From contig BRKX01000014.1 in NCBI GenBank assembly GCA_026008535.1, forward strand, positions 2,790,001 to 2,854,000: a stretch of 64,000 nt of DNA. Reading direction: 5' to 3'. Under the pieces are notes generated by a model. The model was not told the origin of the DNA, made no database searches, and was given only the letters and a program-made list of their open reading frames with translations. Positions 22,766 to 35,600 of this stretch are shown piece by piece (within the stretch, counting starts at the first letter, position 1; the number at the start of each line of letters is the position of its first letter). A program made the position numbers and the translations under genes. The stretch comes from Perilla frutescens (lineage: Eukaryota; Streptophyta; Magnoliopsida; Lamiales; Lamiaceae).

Positions 22766-25121
22766 GTGAAGGCTTGGAACATGAAATGGCACATAAAATG
22801 TAATAGGTGATTTGAACATAAAATGTAATAGGTGATTTGATGTGCAATTAAGATGCTCAAAGATATTAAAAGATATCGTTAAATTTATAATAACAATTAT
22901 AACCTTTTATACATAAAATAAATATAAAAAATAATTAAATTTAAATATATTCAAACTATTCATCTAACAATTTTAATGGAAATGATCAATCCCATATATA
23001 TTATATATAGAATTCCATTTTCTGACTTCATCAATAGAAAACCCGTATCTTGTCAGTGGTGTTTTAAATTCGCTCTATCATAAATAATGTTTCATTGCAC
23101 AACTTTTAGCATTAGAGAAAGTCATAATATGCTTAACATAAATTATTGCAAACAAATAAATAATTCTCGATATATATATATATATGTATGTATGTATGTA
23201 TGTATATTATATGTTGTTTAATAGAAAATCAAATTAGATAGCATCATTGTTCGTTGAAACTTTGTTTGCTAATTGGTGTGTCGTTAAGCTCGCCACACGA
23301 ATAATAATAAATTAATAGTGTAAAATAAAATATGAAAAAAAATTGAAACACTATTTTTCAGTAGAAGTTATAATCAATGCCAAAAAATCCACAAAACATA
23401 AAAACATACATTATTAAAAAGGAGTATTTCCTAATTCAGTTAATGATTCATATATACACTACGTATATCAAACGTTCAAATAGGGTCATAATTAATACGA
23501 GACTTATATGTGTGTGTGTGTGTGTTTTTTTTTTTTCGTTCTTTTTCTTTTTTCCTTTTGAGAAATTTATTTATTATTTTTGTATTTTGTCAGTGATATT
23601 GTTGTTGAGTTATATCAATGATATTAAGTTGCAAATTTTTTTGGCAGTGCAACACCAATATCTTATGTTAATATTTAAGTGGCGAGAGTTATTTTTGCAA
23701 GCAGTACAATACTAGTAAATTTAATTAATGGGTTAATTATTTATGAGGGTATGGCCAAGTAATTAACAGATCATGTACAAAGATCAAAGGGTTAGATCAG
23801 CACTTTCAGGTGGGAATTTTGTAAATTTATAAAATGCAATGTTAAAATACGATATTTATAATACTAAAAACAACATATATACACGATGCTATCTAATCAA
23901 AATTGAAAAAAAGGAGTGACATTATTGTAATACAAGTCTATTATATTTTAGAAAATACAATGTTAGAATTCAACATATACAATTCTAAAACACAATATAT
24001 GCAATGCTATTTATCAAGTATATAAGTAAAAGAAAAATATTCCATCCATCTAATTAATTTAAACGATTTAAATTCATTATTAATTAATACACCAGGACTT
24101 GGTTCATATTTAATCAATTTCATGCATACATACATATGTGTCGAAAATATGGATTTTCTTTGGTACAAAATTTGAATATCTTTCTAAATTAATATTCAAT
24201 ACATATTTTCTGAACTATATATAATCCTCAACTTGCACTTTCAAATCATTTTCCTTCTAAAAGAATCCAATTTTGGTGTATGCACCTATAGGGCTAAAGT
24301 TGGTATTTTAGGTTTAAAAAAAATCAAACTTGATTCTTAGACACCAATTAAATCTAAATACAATTTTAAATATTTGGTTAAAACTAAATACAAACAATTG
24401 ATGATTTATGTTTGGAGAGGCAAATAGTGTTGGTTACTATATCGCCCAATATGAGGTGACATGTGATGATTATATTTATGTAGTTGGAACTATTTTTTTT
24501 TTCATTGATTGAGGATGTTGATAAATTAATATAAGCAATTTTCTTTTTCAGGAATAAGTGATTAATCATGTGTAGTAGGTTTATTTCAAATATAGAAGTA
24601 AATGGAGTTTTCAATCAATAATAGATGTTGCTATATACACTATTAAAATTTTCAAATATACCACATATACTAAATATACCACCATCTTAAATAAAAATTC
24701 ATTAGTTTTATTTCATAAACCGTACTATTTTTCAATTTTAACCTTCAATTTAAAAATCAATTTAAACTATTAGAAAAACAAAAGAAAAGACAAGAGGTTT
24801 GTTGTGATGCTGTCTGTGTCGTCTTCTTCCTTGCTCAAATGAGAAATATGCCAGCCATCATACTCCTATCTCCTATCTGTGAGTCTGCGTTGTCTTCTCC
24901 ATCTCTTCCAAATGAAAAATATGCTGCAATCGGCCATCGCCCTCCTCATCTTTGCCGAAATGAGCCGTCATAAACGTTTTCAATCTCTCTCCTCTACGTA
25001 AATCATTGGGTACTATCGCCTTTGTGAGATGATTCTTCATGGTCTCAAGTAGCATGAAATTGATGTTCTAAATTTGTAAAACCTCCAAGCTTCGGAGATC
25101 GCTGATGAAGCCGAGGAAAGT
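22763..25121. other. Intergenic DNA, no gene supported
   Basis: Contains (ATGT)n near 23185-23204, (TG)n near 23511-23525 and pyrimidine-rich tracts. A ~75-bp stretch at 23710-23785 (ACTAGTAAATTT then TTATGAGGGTATGGCC) resembles 26878-26955. Short open frames here have extreme AT or T-rich composition and no domains. Confidence 0.45.
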
Positions 25122-25839
25122 TGGTATGATGGAATGGAATCACATTCCCACGTCCATTCCTATATATTCCTATGACTGCTATGATTTTTTCAATTGGGAA
25201 TGGTCATTTCCGAAGGAATCACATTATCATGAATATAGAATTAGTCGTTACTCTCATTCCCATGGTATTATGTATTCCCGTTTATCAAAATAAATTTTAT
25301 TTCTTATTTTGTAAAACTATACTTTTTTTTTTTGTATTGACAAATGAAATCTCATTTTTTTATAAAATATTTTATTAAAAACAAATTTATGATTTTTTTA
25401 AAAACTCATTAATAATTTATTAATGATTCATACAATTTTGTAATATTTCACAAAAGTACTAATGATATTATAGGATTACATAAAATATACAAACCCGCTA
25501 ATCATTAGTGAAATACTTATTAAAAGTATATTCAATTTTTTCACAAATGTTAATAGAGTAAAACATATCGCATAATATTCAACAATATGTTATTAAAATA
25601 TAATAGTATCTTTGAAAGAAGAGTAATTTGTTATTTAGAACTAAATTAGCCAATTCATGTATTTTATTTATTAATTAGATATTGTTATAATAAAATCAAT
25701 TCAAAACTGTAAGTTTCATTCCTATCTTATTACTTGCGATACCAGCCAAAGGAATGACAATAGTTATTCCATTCCATTCTCATCACCATTCCATTACTAA
25801 CTTCATTCCATTCCCACTTGATTCCATTCCGACATACCA
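25122..25839. mobile_element. Inverted-repeat DNA element rich in GGAATGGAAT motifs
   Basis: A 718-bp segment with near-identical inverted ends TGGTATGATGGAATGGAATC (left) and TGGTATGTCGGAATGGAATC (right, minus strand). Subterminal regions repeat ATTCCATTCC/GGAATGG many times, a style common in plant PIF/Harbinger and hAT MITEs. The target duplication is not clear, so the superfamily is left open. Confidence 0.65.
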
Positions 25840-26136
25840 GCCATTCCCTTTTAATTCATTCTGTTTTATTATTTAAAATTTTTAAAGGGTATTTAAGTAA
25901 TTTAGTAATTATATACTTTTAAAATAATTTTAACAATCGTGTATAAAGTAAAATTAGCGGTGTATTTAGAATCATCCATCAATAATTTAGGGGAACGAAA
26001 CTTGTACTCCATTTATTGATAATTTGCATTGCAACTAACTTTAGAATTATCTTAATTATACGCAATTTTAATATAATTTGAATGGAATTATGATTTCACC
26101 ATAAATGAATGATTTCAAATAACTTTAACAATAAAT

Positions 26137-26836
26137 TAATTTAATCCGTTAACTGTGTGACGTTGCAACAAGGGCCCACTAGACCTTATTAATTACTCTG
26201 AATCAATATCCTAAACCATAAGCTTATTTAGTAGACATAGTTTCATTTCACGTGGACTAATTTTATATCACAGTACTATATTAATTAATTGTCTGTATAT
26301 ATATATATACCTTGATACTATATTATTATTTGATCTCTAAGCTGCTTTATTACTTAGAAAGAGAAAGGACCTTAAACATAAATATATAGCAACCCGATCT
26401 GTCGTTATACACACACATCTTATACTTTTTACACTCATATATATATATATATAATGTTGAGTCCATTTTAAGGACGATGATATTAAAAATTTCTTGCTAA
26501 GGACGGCACTAATAAATTTTGGGAGTTATACCCCAAAGATACACTATTTATAAATTCAGGATCTGGAAAATGTTAATTTAAAACTCCAAAGATCATATAT
26601 TTTGATTTTTTCTATTGTTCTTAATTATTTTTATATTAATTTTCAATAAAGGTAGCTTTATTAATCATCTGTTAAATTTAGTAACAAATTCATTAAAAAT
26701 TACTATAAAAATGAATCAAAATACATGATTTTTGAGGTGCTGAATTGACAGTTTTTATATTTTAAGTTCTTGATGGATAGATAACCAATATTTTAAGTCT
26801 TGAATTGACAATATAATAAACTCTTCTAAATTTTTG
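26137..26836. repeat. ~700-bp dispersed duplication, copy 1
   Basis: Aligns in direct orientation over its whole length with 56961-57712. Shared landmarks are CAACAAGGGCCCACTAGACC, TTTCACGTGGACTAATTT, ATCACAGTACTATATTAATT, ACTTAGAAAGAGAAAGGAC, GCAACCCGATCTGTCGTTAT, AAGGACGATG and GATAGATAACCAATATTTTA. It has no terminal repeats or target duplications and no coding frame. Confidence 0.8.
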
Positions 26837-27150
26837 GATATTAAGTTGTAAGAATATAGTATAGTATAGTATAGTACAAAAACTAGTAAATTTTGTTAGG
26901 TGGTGATTACTGATGTGTTTATGAGAGTATGGCCCAATTAATTAGCTAGAGTTGACAAATTAATTTCCAACGGTCCCAATATTACAGATGTTCCATGTTT
27001 CCCAACACCTATAATTATTGATGCTACATTATATTTTGGTTTAGTTTAGCTTAATACTATATCTCTATACATATACTGCATTTGATTTTGCTATTTGAAT
27101 TTAGAAATTAAACTGATCGATATTCTTTTATTACCATTTAAAGAAACGGA

Positions 27151-27245
27151 TATGATCCTCTATTTCATATATTTGGAATTCTAATCCGTATTCCTCGATC
27201 GAATTTACATAATCTGACCTATTAATAAAAGATTGAAACCATCCA
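27151..27245. mobile_element. Internally deleted MULE-like MITE fragment (copy H)
   Basis: Matches the left side of copy D (ATTCCTCGATCGAATT versus ATTCCACGATCGAATT, then TATTAATAAAAGATTGAAA) with most of the interior missing. Confidence 0.45.
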
Positions 27246-28108
27246 AATAATTTAAATATTAATTTTGTTATTATAAATTTGAATGATACAATTAGAGTTT
27301 TGTACTTGCACCCCCACGATAATAGGAAATCACTTTATGTATATGCTAATATTCGAAAATAATTTAGATATGTCTTAGATGATGCCTCGTATTTATGTTG
27401 GAAAATAATTAGGGACCACTTAGTAAATTCAAGATAATTGAAAAAAGAAAATATACAGAATGAAAGTATATTTATAGCCACATGAGCACAATAGAAGTTA
27501 TAAATGCGTTAGGGGTGAGAAATGAGTACATGTATTAGTAGCCATTGGTTCGAAATTGTATGTGAAATTATTAATTTTAGAGACATATGGATTAAATTGG
27601 ATTGATTGTATAAACCAGAAAATTTTATATAATAATGAATACAACATTTATTATAAAGTAGATTTCTGTTGGACACACTGTTTGGATATTGATTTTCTTG
27701 TAAATGTGGGGAAATGAAATTAATGTGAGAAATGGTACCATCTGATAAGAGAAACAAATATCATTTCTAGCTTCTCACTTTTAAAATTGGTAAGAAGTAA
27801 TTAATATTTAAAGAATATTAATTGTGGCCATCAATATTAACCACCTAAAACTTTTCATTTACATTGAAGTGCAATATTATAAATTCATTTTCTTCATTTT
27901 AAATTCATAATATATCATTGGCTCAAATATATAATTATATTAGGTTAGGCTTAGTTTCCATGATCTGATCAGTCGATTTTAGACTGGAGCTCGATTTAAA
28001 TAATTTCAATATCTAAATTAATTAGATGCGGTAAAAGAGGTTTGAAGAGTTCAGATAGATAGAATGCAGAAAAGTTACTATTATCACTGAATTATATTTA
28101 GGGTAGTA
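27246..28108. other. Intergenic DNA, nothing recognised
   Basis: AT-rich, no gene or bounded repeat. Confidence 0.5.
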
Positions 28109-28505
28109 AAGGAAAATGGAGTCGAACATCCTGATGTTCGAGCTCGATTCAAGCTCGATTTGAGCTTTTTTCTTCTTGTTCGAGCTCGCTCGACTAATAG
28201 TTATCATGCTCGAATTTGGCTCGTGAAATGCTAGAAAATTTATTAATTGAGTCCAAACTCGAATGCTCAAAAAAGCACGTTTAATTTACATGTTCGAGTT
28301 CGAGCTAAAAAAAGCTTGTTAATTTGTCCGTTCAAAATATTTATAATATCCATGAATACGTTTTTTAAACTCAAGATCGAACATGCATGTTGTGAGCTGG
28401 TCGAGCCGAATACTACTCTATTCAAGCTCGTCACATTTAGAAAATGAATGAGCTTTTTTCGAGTCGAGCTCCGAATAGCTCGCGAACGGTCCTGTTCGTT
28501 TACAA
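28109..28505. repeat. GAGCTCGA-rich interspersed repeat
   Basis: Dense overlapping TTCGAGCTCGA/GAGCTCG motifs on both strands, with a hairpin GTCGAACATCCTGATGTTCGA near 28113-28133 and a right side reading GCTCGCGAACGGTCCTGTTC near 28478. Similar repeats in plants are usually non-autonomous hAT-type elements; here the ends are not clean enough to assign. Confidence 0.55.
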
Positions 28506-29670
28506 CTCAACTTATATTATATTTAATCTCTCTGTTTTTCTTTTTGAAAAATTATAGACACAACCTAGTGTATTTGATGTCACCTGAATAATCACTTCAA
28601 AGGCAAAACACATTAGGTACCAACGGTGGATATGTAGAGTAAGGTACATGTCTATATTGTAGATGATTGTGAATAATCAATTATATAAGTTCCAAGTTAC
28701 AAATATAAAAATATAATTCTCACTTAAGATTCATATAGACTTGAAAAAAAAAACATGAATTTATGAATACATTATACTCTTTGAAGATTAAAATATTATG
28801 TTACCAAAAAAACACGGGCTCAAATGCCTCACCGCGCGTTTTTTTTCTTCTTAGGTCATAGTTCAATCAGTGTGAGTATAAGAGTGAAATAATATCGAAC
28901 AGAATAATAGACTCATCTCGGGACCCATCTAGAATTTAGTGTCATATTAGATATCTTCCCGGTTATTAAGAAACACTATAAAATGTAATAAAAGCTTTTT
29001 ACTCTTTATTATTATCATTAATAATTTAAAATAAATGAGCTTTGTTATAGTATCTTTAAGTCAAATGGATTTCAACCGCTTCCCTTGCTACATAACGACT
29101 ATTTTCGTTAATTCATATCTGAAATATGCAACAACAATCCCCTTCCAAAACTTCCTCAAAGTGACCAAAACCCAATTTGGAGAGAATCAAAGAGTTGTAA
29201 ACAACACTTTCATGTAGAGATACTAATTGTGAAAGCAAGTAATTAATAATCAATGAGAACTCTAGTAGATGTCAACTCAAACCTATATATATATGTATAT
29301 ATGTATCTATATATGTCAAGTCATGCACCCTAGTAAGATTTTCCATTCAGTGTATATGTATTGCACTACCCTAGCTAAATTAAAAGTCCTTGTCTATTTT
29401 CATTTTGTAACATGACGAATCCAACTACAGTTGTTTATTGGAGAAAGTGCTGGATTAATTCTTCTAGAGGAAAAATGATAGTAGGTCCGGGTAATATTAA
29501 TGTACAGAATATCAACAAACTATAGCAATGTGGGATCAGTTATCGCATGCATGATATATAGCTAGATGTTCTGCAACAAAAGAGCTAAGAGGAACTAGTA
29601 TATTCTATTTCTTAGCACCAAGAAACGAAACCATCCTATCAAGCACAATAAGTTAACCAGACCTACGTTT
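28506..29670. other. Intergenic DNA, nothing recognised
   Basis: No coding pattern with support. A short TATATG-rich repeat lies near 29284-29315. Confidence 0.5.
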
Positions 29671-29678
29671 GGCATGAC

Positions 29679-29880
29679 CAGAGACGGATGCAGGAATGTT
29701 AATTTAGGGGACAAAATGTAGAAATTTTAATTTTGGGTAGGGCGAAAAACAGTATTATAATATAAATTATATTATATTTATATAATACATTATATATATA
29801 TATATATTTATATATAAAACAATTTGTCAAAAATTGAGGGGGGGAGCGTGCCCCCACCAGCCCCTCTGTGTCCATCCCTG
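29679..29880. mobile_element. hAT-type MITE
   Basis: A 202-bp element with ends CAGAGACGGATGCAGG (left) and CAGGGATGGACACAGAGG (right, minus strand). It is flanked by an 8-bp near-perfect duplication, GGCATGAC at 29671-29678 and GGCATAAC at 29881-29888. The CAG(A/G)G(A/C)(C/T)GGA terminus and 8-bp duplication are hAT hallmarks. Confidence 0.85.
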
Positions 29881-30355
29881 GGCATAACGACCAAAAGCTA
29901 GGGCATGTATGATTGGATAGTCGATTATTCTTTTACCTCTAGTAACCAAAAGCTAATATCAAGTTATGCAAACAATCAAACGTTGCCGGACTAAAGCATA
30001 AGAAAACATTAAGAACAAGGTATTTGTTTGGGTATAAGAGAGCAAGTCCAATGATACAAATGGTTACCCTAGCGACAGATTTTTTCATAGCTAGATATAG
30101 AATTTCTATCGCTAAATATAAGTAACGAGAGACTAGACACATATCGATTCCAATTCTATTTCCATCGCTAGGTATGGTGACAGACTATTTGGTCGCCAGT
30201 CTGTAGTCGCATGTTGGTCGTCCATCTTCATAACGACAACCTAGCGACAGATTACATAAATTTCAAATAAATATAATTCATAATATCAAATACAAATTAA
30301 ATGTGTATATAGTAGTAACTATCAAATACAATCATAATCAATCAGGCATAGGTGG

Positions 30356-31577
30356 AGATTGTCTAGAGCCAAACTTAGCATATATTTGATCGAAGAAGGC
30401 CTTCTGCTGCTTCTCCATCTAGCGCTACATATCCAATTGCATCTGGGTCCACAACTCCAGCTGCATCTGAGTTCGCATCTACAACTGCATCTGTCGTTCC
30501 CTCTTTATCTGAGCCTCCATCTGCTATTGCAACTTTTGATGCATCTGCTCCTACAACTGCTGTTGGATCTAATCCTGATAAAACGTAATCTGTGATGGTT
30601 GATTATCTTGTTGTCCTTTTTGATGTTTAGTTGTATGATCTATAGATTAAGAACATAAATAATAAAAGTATAAAAGGGGACACAAGATATGATTACCCAG
30701 TTCTGTGTACACACTTATATCTGAGGGGTCTTGCCTAGTAGAGAACCAATCCACCCCTTCAAAGTTAGTTCCAACAAGGACTTGTACAACATGACCACCT
30801 ATCTAAACAACCTTTCGAACACTACCTCTTCTTCAATGGATTGAAACCGTAAGAACCACCTACGACCTAAGTGCCCATACTTGGTCTCTCTTTCAACCTC
30901 CACGAGGTTACGATCTTCAGTAGCAGTGTGGTACCCAAAGTGATTGTCCTAACAATGAACTACCCACTAGAAATTCACGTTGAACTTAAACAAGAACAAC
31001 ACTAGTAGATACAATGAAAACCTATCAATCTACTATAACTTAACACTTAGAGATTGTAATGAATAATTCAGATCTCGCACACCATTTGTTTTCAGTCAAA
31101 TGACCTTCATAAAGGGGCTCGAATCACATTATTTCTTCGAGTCTTGCCTTATGAAGTTCGTTATTATGTTGATAGAATTTCTTATCTTCTTGAGCGGGAG
31201 CCTTCCTTTGATGATTAGGGTGAATCCTCAAAGTAAATCTCCATGAAGATGGCAGCTAAAAACCTAGCTTGATCCATAAGAAACTAGAAGCCCGATGTGT
31301 GTTTCTCCAGAAGAAAACTAGCATAAATAGCCGTCAGGATCATCATCCTGAAAATCCTGAGGAACACCATTCTCTCTAAGTTAGACAGCTTGGTTCGAAA
31401 TGTTTCTTGTACAACACAACGGATAAGGATCATGGATTAGTACTCTGCAAGAACCACGATTAGCACAACAATTAATTTACTAAAATAAATAACAATTAAG
31501 CTAGTGCACACCAATTGCACTAACAGATCCCTCGTCTCCCCCTTCTACATCTACATGCTCTTCTGCATCCGAGTCCA
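30356..31577 (-). pseudogene. CACTA-associated transposase relic (En/Spm, transposase_24-like), split
   Basis: Read on the minus strand, the upstream part lies across the inserted LTR at 36650-36565 and encodes AVISDLSRAFSQRLDEMW. Reading then continues past the duplicated TGGAC at 31577 into TRMQKSM and a stop. Further down, residues like GVDWFSTRQDPSDISVYTEL (around 30780-30700) and a Gln/Met-rich coiled tail (about 30560-30380, QMQLEL-type repeats) follow, ending near SRQSPPMPD. This order of a short conserved domain followed by a Q/M-rich tail is characteristic of plant Ptta/En/Spm transposase-associated proteins. Multiple stops and frame changes make it non-functional. The family call is from pattern memory and should be treated as moderate. 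Confidence 0.5.
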
Positions 31578-32544
31578 TGATAAACCTAGGGTTTATATGC
31601 ATTTTGGGAGTAATTCCACATTTGTTTTAGTCAAATGCATATCCATTTGTGACGGTTAATACTTTGTTTTGTTAAATTTTGATGTGTTATGAGTTTATTG
31701 AGTTTTGACAGGAAAACCACTCATTTTAGTTATGTTCTAGGTCAAATGAAGTTGGAGGAGTGTGTAGAGCATCAAAAATGGGTCAAGAGTATAGAAAATG
31801 ATGAACGAAGGTCGGAAAATGAAGTATTGAGCGCTTGGGAGTGAAGCACATGCCATGTTTCCCAAAGCACAACCCGTGCTCCATAGACAACCGAGGGCTA
31901 AAGTATTGTGCATGACGCACGGTCCATGCATCCTAGAGCATGGAGCGTGCATTATTTTTATCTAATACTGAGAATTTGACCTTAATTAGGCACGTGCCAT
32001 GCTTCATCAAGCACATACCATGCCTATTTCTGCGATTTTGAGCAAGGTTCATTCTTGGATTAATTATCTCATGAATTGGTAAGATTAATATTGATATTGT
32101 AACACCTAGGGGTGGCACGGTAAGGTATACCTTACATTTTTCACCATACCTTTACCTTACCTTACTTGTACGGTATGGAGAAAATTCATACCGTTACCTT
32201 ACCTTAACATTTGGTATACTTTCTAACGGTATACCTTAAGTTCAGTATGAAAAAATGGCATATCTTTACCGTACCTTTATTTCGGTATACCTTACTGACA
32301 TCGGTATACCTTACTAATATCGATATACCTTATTTGTCGGTATACTTTACTGACATCACTATACCTTATCCCACTATCTTACGATATATCTCATATATTT
32401 AGTAAATATATGAAACACCCCTAATAACAATCAAAATTCAACAAAATAAAAATAAATATTTTCATGCCATGATAATTAAACTCCAATAAAACAAAAGATT
32501 AATTATATCAATCATATAAAATTGTATAAACTCTAATAATATAT

Positions 32545-33215
32545 TTACTAAGTATTATATATTAATCATGTTTTTATAATTAAATCGTTTACTTAGAAAT
32601 CATTTACTAAGTATTAATTAAGAACATATTTAGAATTACTATACATTAAGTATAACATAAGATTAATTATAAGTGTTAGATATTGTAAATTTACAAGATA
32701 TTTATAAATGTATAACATATTTACTAAGCATTATATATCAATCATGTTTTTATAATTAATATAAATTGTATAAAATATTATAAACTTACTATATATTACA
32801 AATTTTAAAACGTTTACTTGAAAATCGTAAGAATTATTTACTAAGTATTAATTAATTAAGAACATATATATTTAGAATTACTATACATTAAGTATAACAC
32901 AAGATTAATTATAAGTGTTAGATATTATAAATTTACAAGATATTTATAAATGTATAACATATTTACTAAGTATTATATATCAATCATGTTTTTATAATTA
33001 CTATAAATTGTATAAAATATTATAAACTTACTATATATTACAAATTTAAAACCGTTTACTTAGAAATCGTAAGAATTATTTACTAAGTATTAATTAAGAA
33101 CATATATATTTAGAATTACTATACATTAAGTATAACATAAGATTAATTATAAGTGTTAGATATTGTAAATTTACTAGATATTTATAAATGTATAACATAT
33201 TTACTAAGTATTATA
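32545..33215. repeat. Three-copy tandem repeat inside the hAT element
   Basis: Units starting near 32550, 32730 and 32970 share ATCATGTTTTTATAATTA, TTTACTAAGTATTAATTAAG, TACATTAAGTATAACA and AAGTGTTAGATATTGTAAAT. The first unit is shorter (about 180 bp) than the others (about 240 bp). Confidence 0.8.
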
Positions 33216-33392
33216 TATCAAGTTCAAGTATCTATAATTCACATACACATACATATATTTATATAATATCACAAATATACCAGTATACCTTTATAACGGT
33301 ATATACCGCACCAAAGGTATATACCAGTACAATGGTATATGCTGAATTAACGGTATATACCTAAAAATTCAGTATACCATCGGTATCGGTAT

Positions 33393-34862
33393 TGTTCGGT
33401 ATTTATTTTCACCTAAACAGCAAGTGTAAAGTGAGGCTTATAGGACAGCGGTGAATAAGGTCGTATCCACAGGAATTTAATAATTAATCTACTAGTTATT
33501 TTAATTTAACTTCCTGCAGTTATCTAGACTACCAATCATCATTGAATTTAACTATCTAAAAACTAACAATAATAAATAAAATAAATTACCGCAGAGAAAT
33601 CAACACGGAAAATCAAACACTGAAAAAGAAGATGCATTCTACGATTGGATACTCATTATTTAATCCATTCTCTTAATCAATTCATTTAGTGTCTATGTTG
33701 GAATTTAAATCATGCTAGAATAATCACTCATGTATTCTATATCTTCTCTCGAAGTGCCTAGATTGTAGATCACACAACAAATATTAACGTGTCCGTTCAA
33801 TACCTATTGTGCAACTCCTAATAGTTTCAAAGATTTATTGTTCTCTAGATTAATCGCAACTCTCTCGAGTGATATTGACTAACCAGTTAATTATTCCAGA
33901 TCTTGTGTTAAAACTCATCTCTCGAATTATGGATTAACACATCAAATTGTATCCTTTGGTGATCAGGTAAATAATACAGAGAAAAACATGAATAATCAAA
34001 ACATAATCAAATCATAGCCACCAAAATAAAATAAATCAAAAGAACTTCATAAATAAATCATAATCCAACCTTAGAATACTAGGGTTTTAGCTATCCATAA
34101 TAAAATAAACAACCAAAATCATCCACAAAGTAAACATTGTATTCTAAGAATAAAGTAAATAAAACCCGGAAGGTTTAATTTGTCTCTAATCTTGAAAGCT
34201 CTTGAATCCTTTGGTCTTGTTCCTCGCGTCTATTTTTCTCTGCAGTAAACCTCTGGTAGCAACTTTTGGGTAGGTGGAATTGTGTGGAATTTTCGTGCAT
34301 CAAACCCTTAAATACCAAGTTAAGAAAAGCCCAAAAATAGGTCAAAAATCAGACAGGCCCGCTCGACTCGCGACCTCATTCGCGACCCAGTCACCCGCAA
34401 CTCAGGTCGCGAGTCCACGTGGCGCTGATGTGGCCAAATTTCGCGACCAGATGCCCAAATTCATGACCGGGTTACGGGTATTTCAAAAGAGAACCCCCCT
34501 TGTCGCGCACGTGCAGAAAAAGTGAAAACAAGTGATTCACGACCCGGTCGCGACTCCGGTCGCGAGTCCACGTCAGCTCCGGCAGCCTCTCATTATTTTG
34601 CTTCGTTCTCACTCGTTTCTCGTCCGATTGACCCGATTCTTTTTGCAACGCGTTCCTAACTTGATTTCCTATCTTTCTAGGGTGTTTCCAAGCTCATTTG
34701 AAGTTCACACAAAAAATGGCATTAATTCCCTTCACAATGAACAAACACGTGACATTGCACAAAACATAGAAAACTATGCAAAACTCAACACTTCATGCAT
34801 GCAATGTCAATCAAATACTACTCAAATGTACCTCAAAATACATGTAAAATATGAGGTTATCA
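33393..34862 (-). mobile_element. Solo LTR, family II (Athila-like), minus orientation
   Basis: 1470 bp, starting TGATAACCTC on the minus strand at 34862 and ending CGAACA at 33393, with the perfect 5-bp duplication GGTAT at 33388-33392 and 34863-34867. In its own sense it holds a GC-rich cluster of GACTCGCGACC / GGTCGCGA words (about 34570-34345), then a TATA-like TATTTAAGG near 34305. It then shows the same downstream text as the LTRs at 36825-38245 and 41108-42530 (for example GAGAGATGAGTTTTAACACA and CACTTCGAGAGAAG). The frames at 34274-35047 are incidental. Confidence 0.9.
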
Positions 34863-35173
34863 GGTATACGTCGGTATACCTCATTTTTAAAATTTTATAC
34901 CGTTACTTTACCGAAAAATCTCGGTACGGTATCATACTTTACCGAAAATGCCAGTATACCTTAAAGTTCAGTATTCCGGTATTTTTTAAGTACGGTAAGT
35001 ACGGTATGACAGTATGTTTCCCCAACCCTAGTAACACCCTAATCTAAAAATACTATTATAAATGAAATTAAATAATTTATAAACGCGGAAAAATTTGAAT
35101 ATAATTATTTTCTCTTTTTTTTTTCTAAAAAAATAAATTATATTGAAATATATAATATACAATAGTAATAATA

Positions 35174-35600
35174 GACACTTACAACGGTATATATCGTTGT
35201 ATATGGAGAAAATATACAACGGTAATTAAATTCCATTGTTGTATAAAAGATTTATAGACAATGGTAATAAAAAACTGTTACGTATAGTAGTTATATACAA
35301 AGGTAAATTTCATGTTTACAACGGTAAATACCGTTGTATATGAAAGCTTTTATACAATAGTAAATGAAATTATACCATTATCTAAACTATCTATACACAA
35401 CGGTAAAATAAATTTTTTTTACATATATTGTGCATATACAATGGAAATAATGTAATTTACAACGGTATATGCTCGTTGTGCATAATGAGAATACGTAATG
35501 GTGATTCACCGTTGTATAAAGTAGGACTATAGACAACCATATATACAACGGTAATGGAAAAGAATATACAGTGGAGAATCTCCATTGTGTATGACCTTTT
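35174..35600. repeat. Cluster of ACAACGGTATATACCGTTGT-type imperfect palindromes
   Basis: About ten variants of ACAACGGTA / TACCGTTGTA alternate in orientation at 20-50-bp spacing. This resembles CACTA subterminal arrays. CACTTACAACGG at its left edge could be a mutated CACTA terminus, but no paired end or duplication was confirmed. It lies inside the family I solo LTR, so it appears to be another insertion. Confidence 0.5.

Larger units (their letters stand above)
32107..35030. mobile_element. hAT element with GGTATACC-type subterminal repeats
   Basis: Perfect 8-bp target duplication GTAACACC at 32099-32106 and 35031-35038. Termini TAGGGGTGGCACGGTA (left) and TAGGGTTGGGGAAACAT (right, minus strand) are weakly inverted. 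Both ends carry many GGTATACC / TACGGTA motifs, likely transposase-binding sites. The interior (32545-33215) is AT-rich tandem repeat with no transposase frame, so it is non-autonomous. A solo LTR occupies 33393-34862; without it the element is about 1.45 kb. A relic of a second copy lies at 55240-55425. Confidence 0.85.

Noticed and set aside
23377..23715. 112-codon open frame
   Set aside because: Low-complexity Cys/Val/Phe run from (TG)n and T-rich sequence; no gene features.
24873..25055. 60-codon minus-strand frame with mixed charged residues
   Set aside because: Short, without domain, homology signature or promoter/splice context.
30359..30595. 78-codon plus-strand frame rich in Leu/His
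   Set aside because: It is the antisense of the Gln/Met-rich tail of a CACTA transposase relic.
34274..35047. Open frames of 83 and 171 codons
   Set aside because: They cross the boundary between a solo LTR and the hAT element and have no domains; they are incidental.
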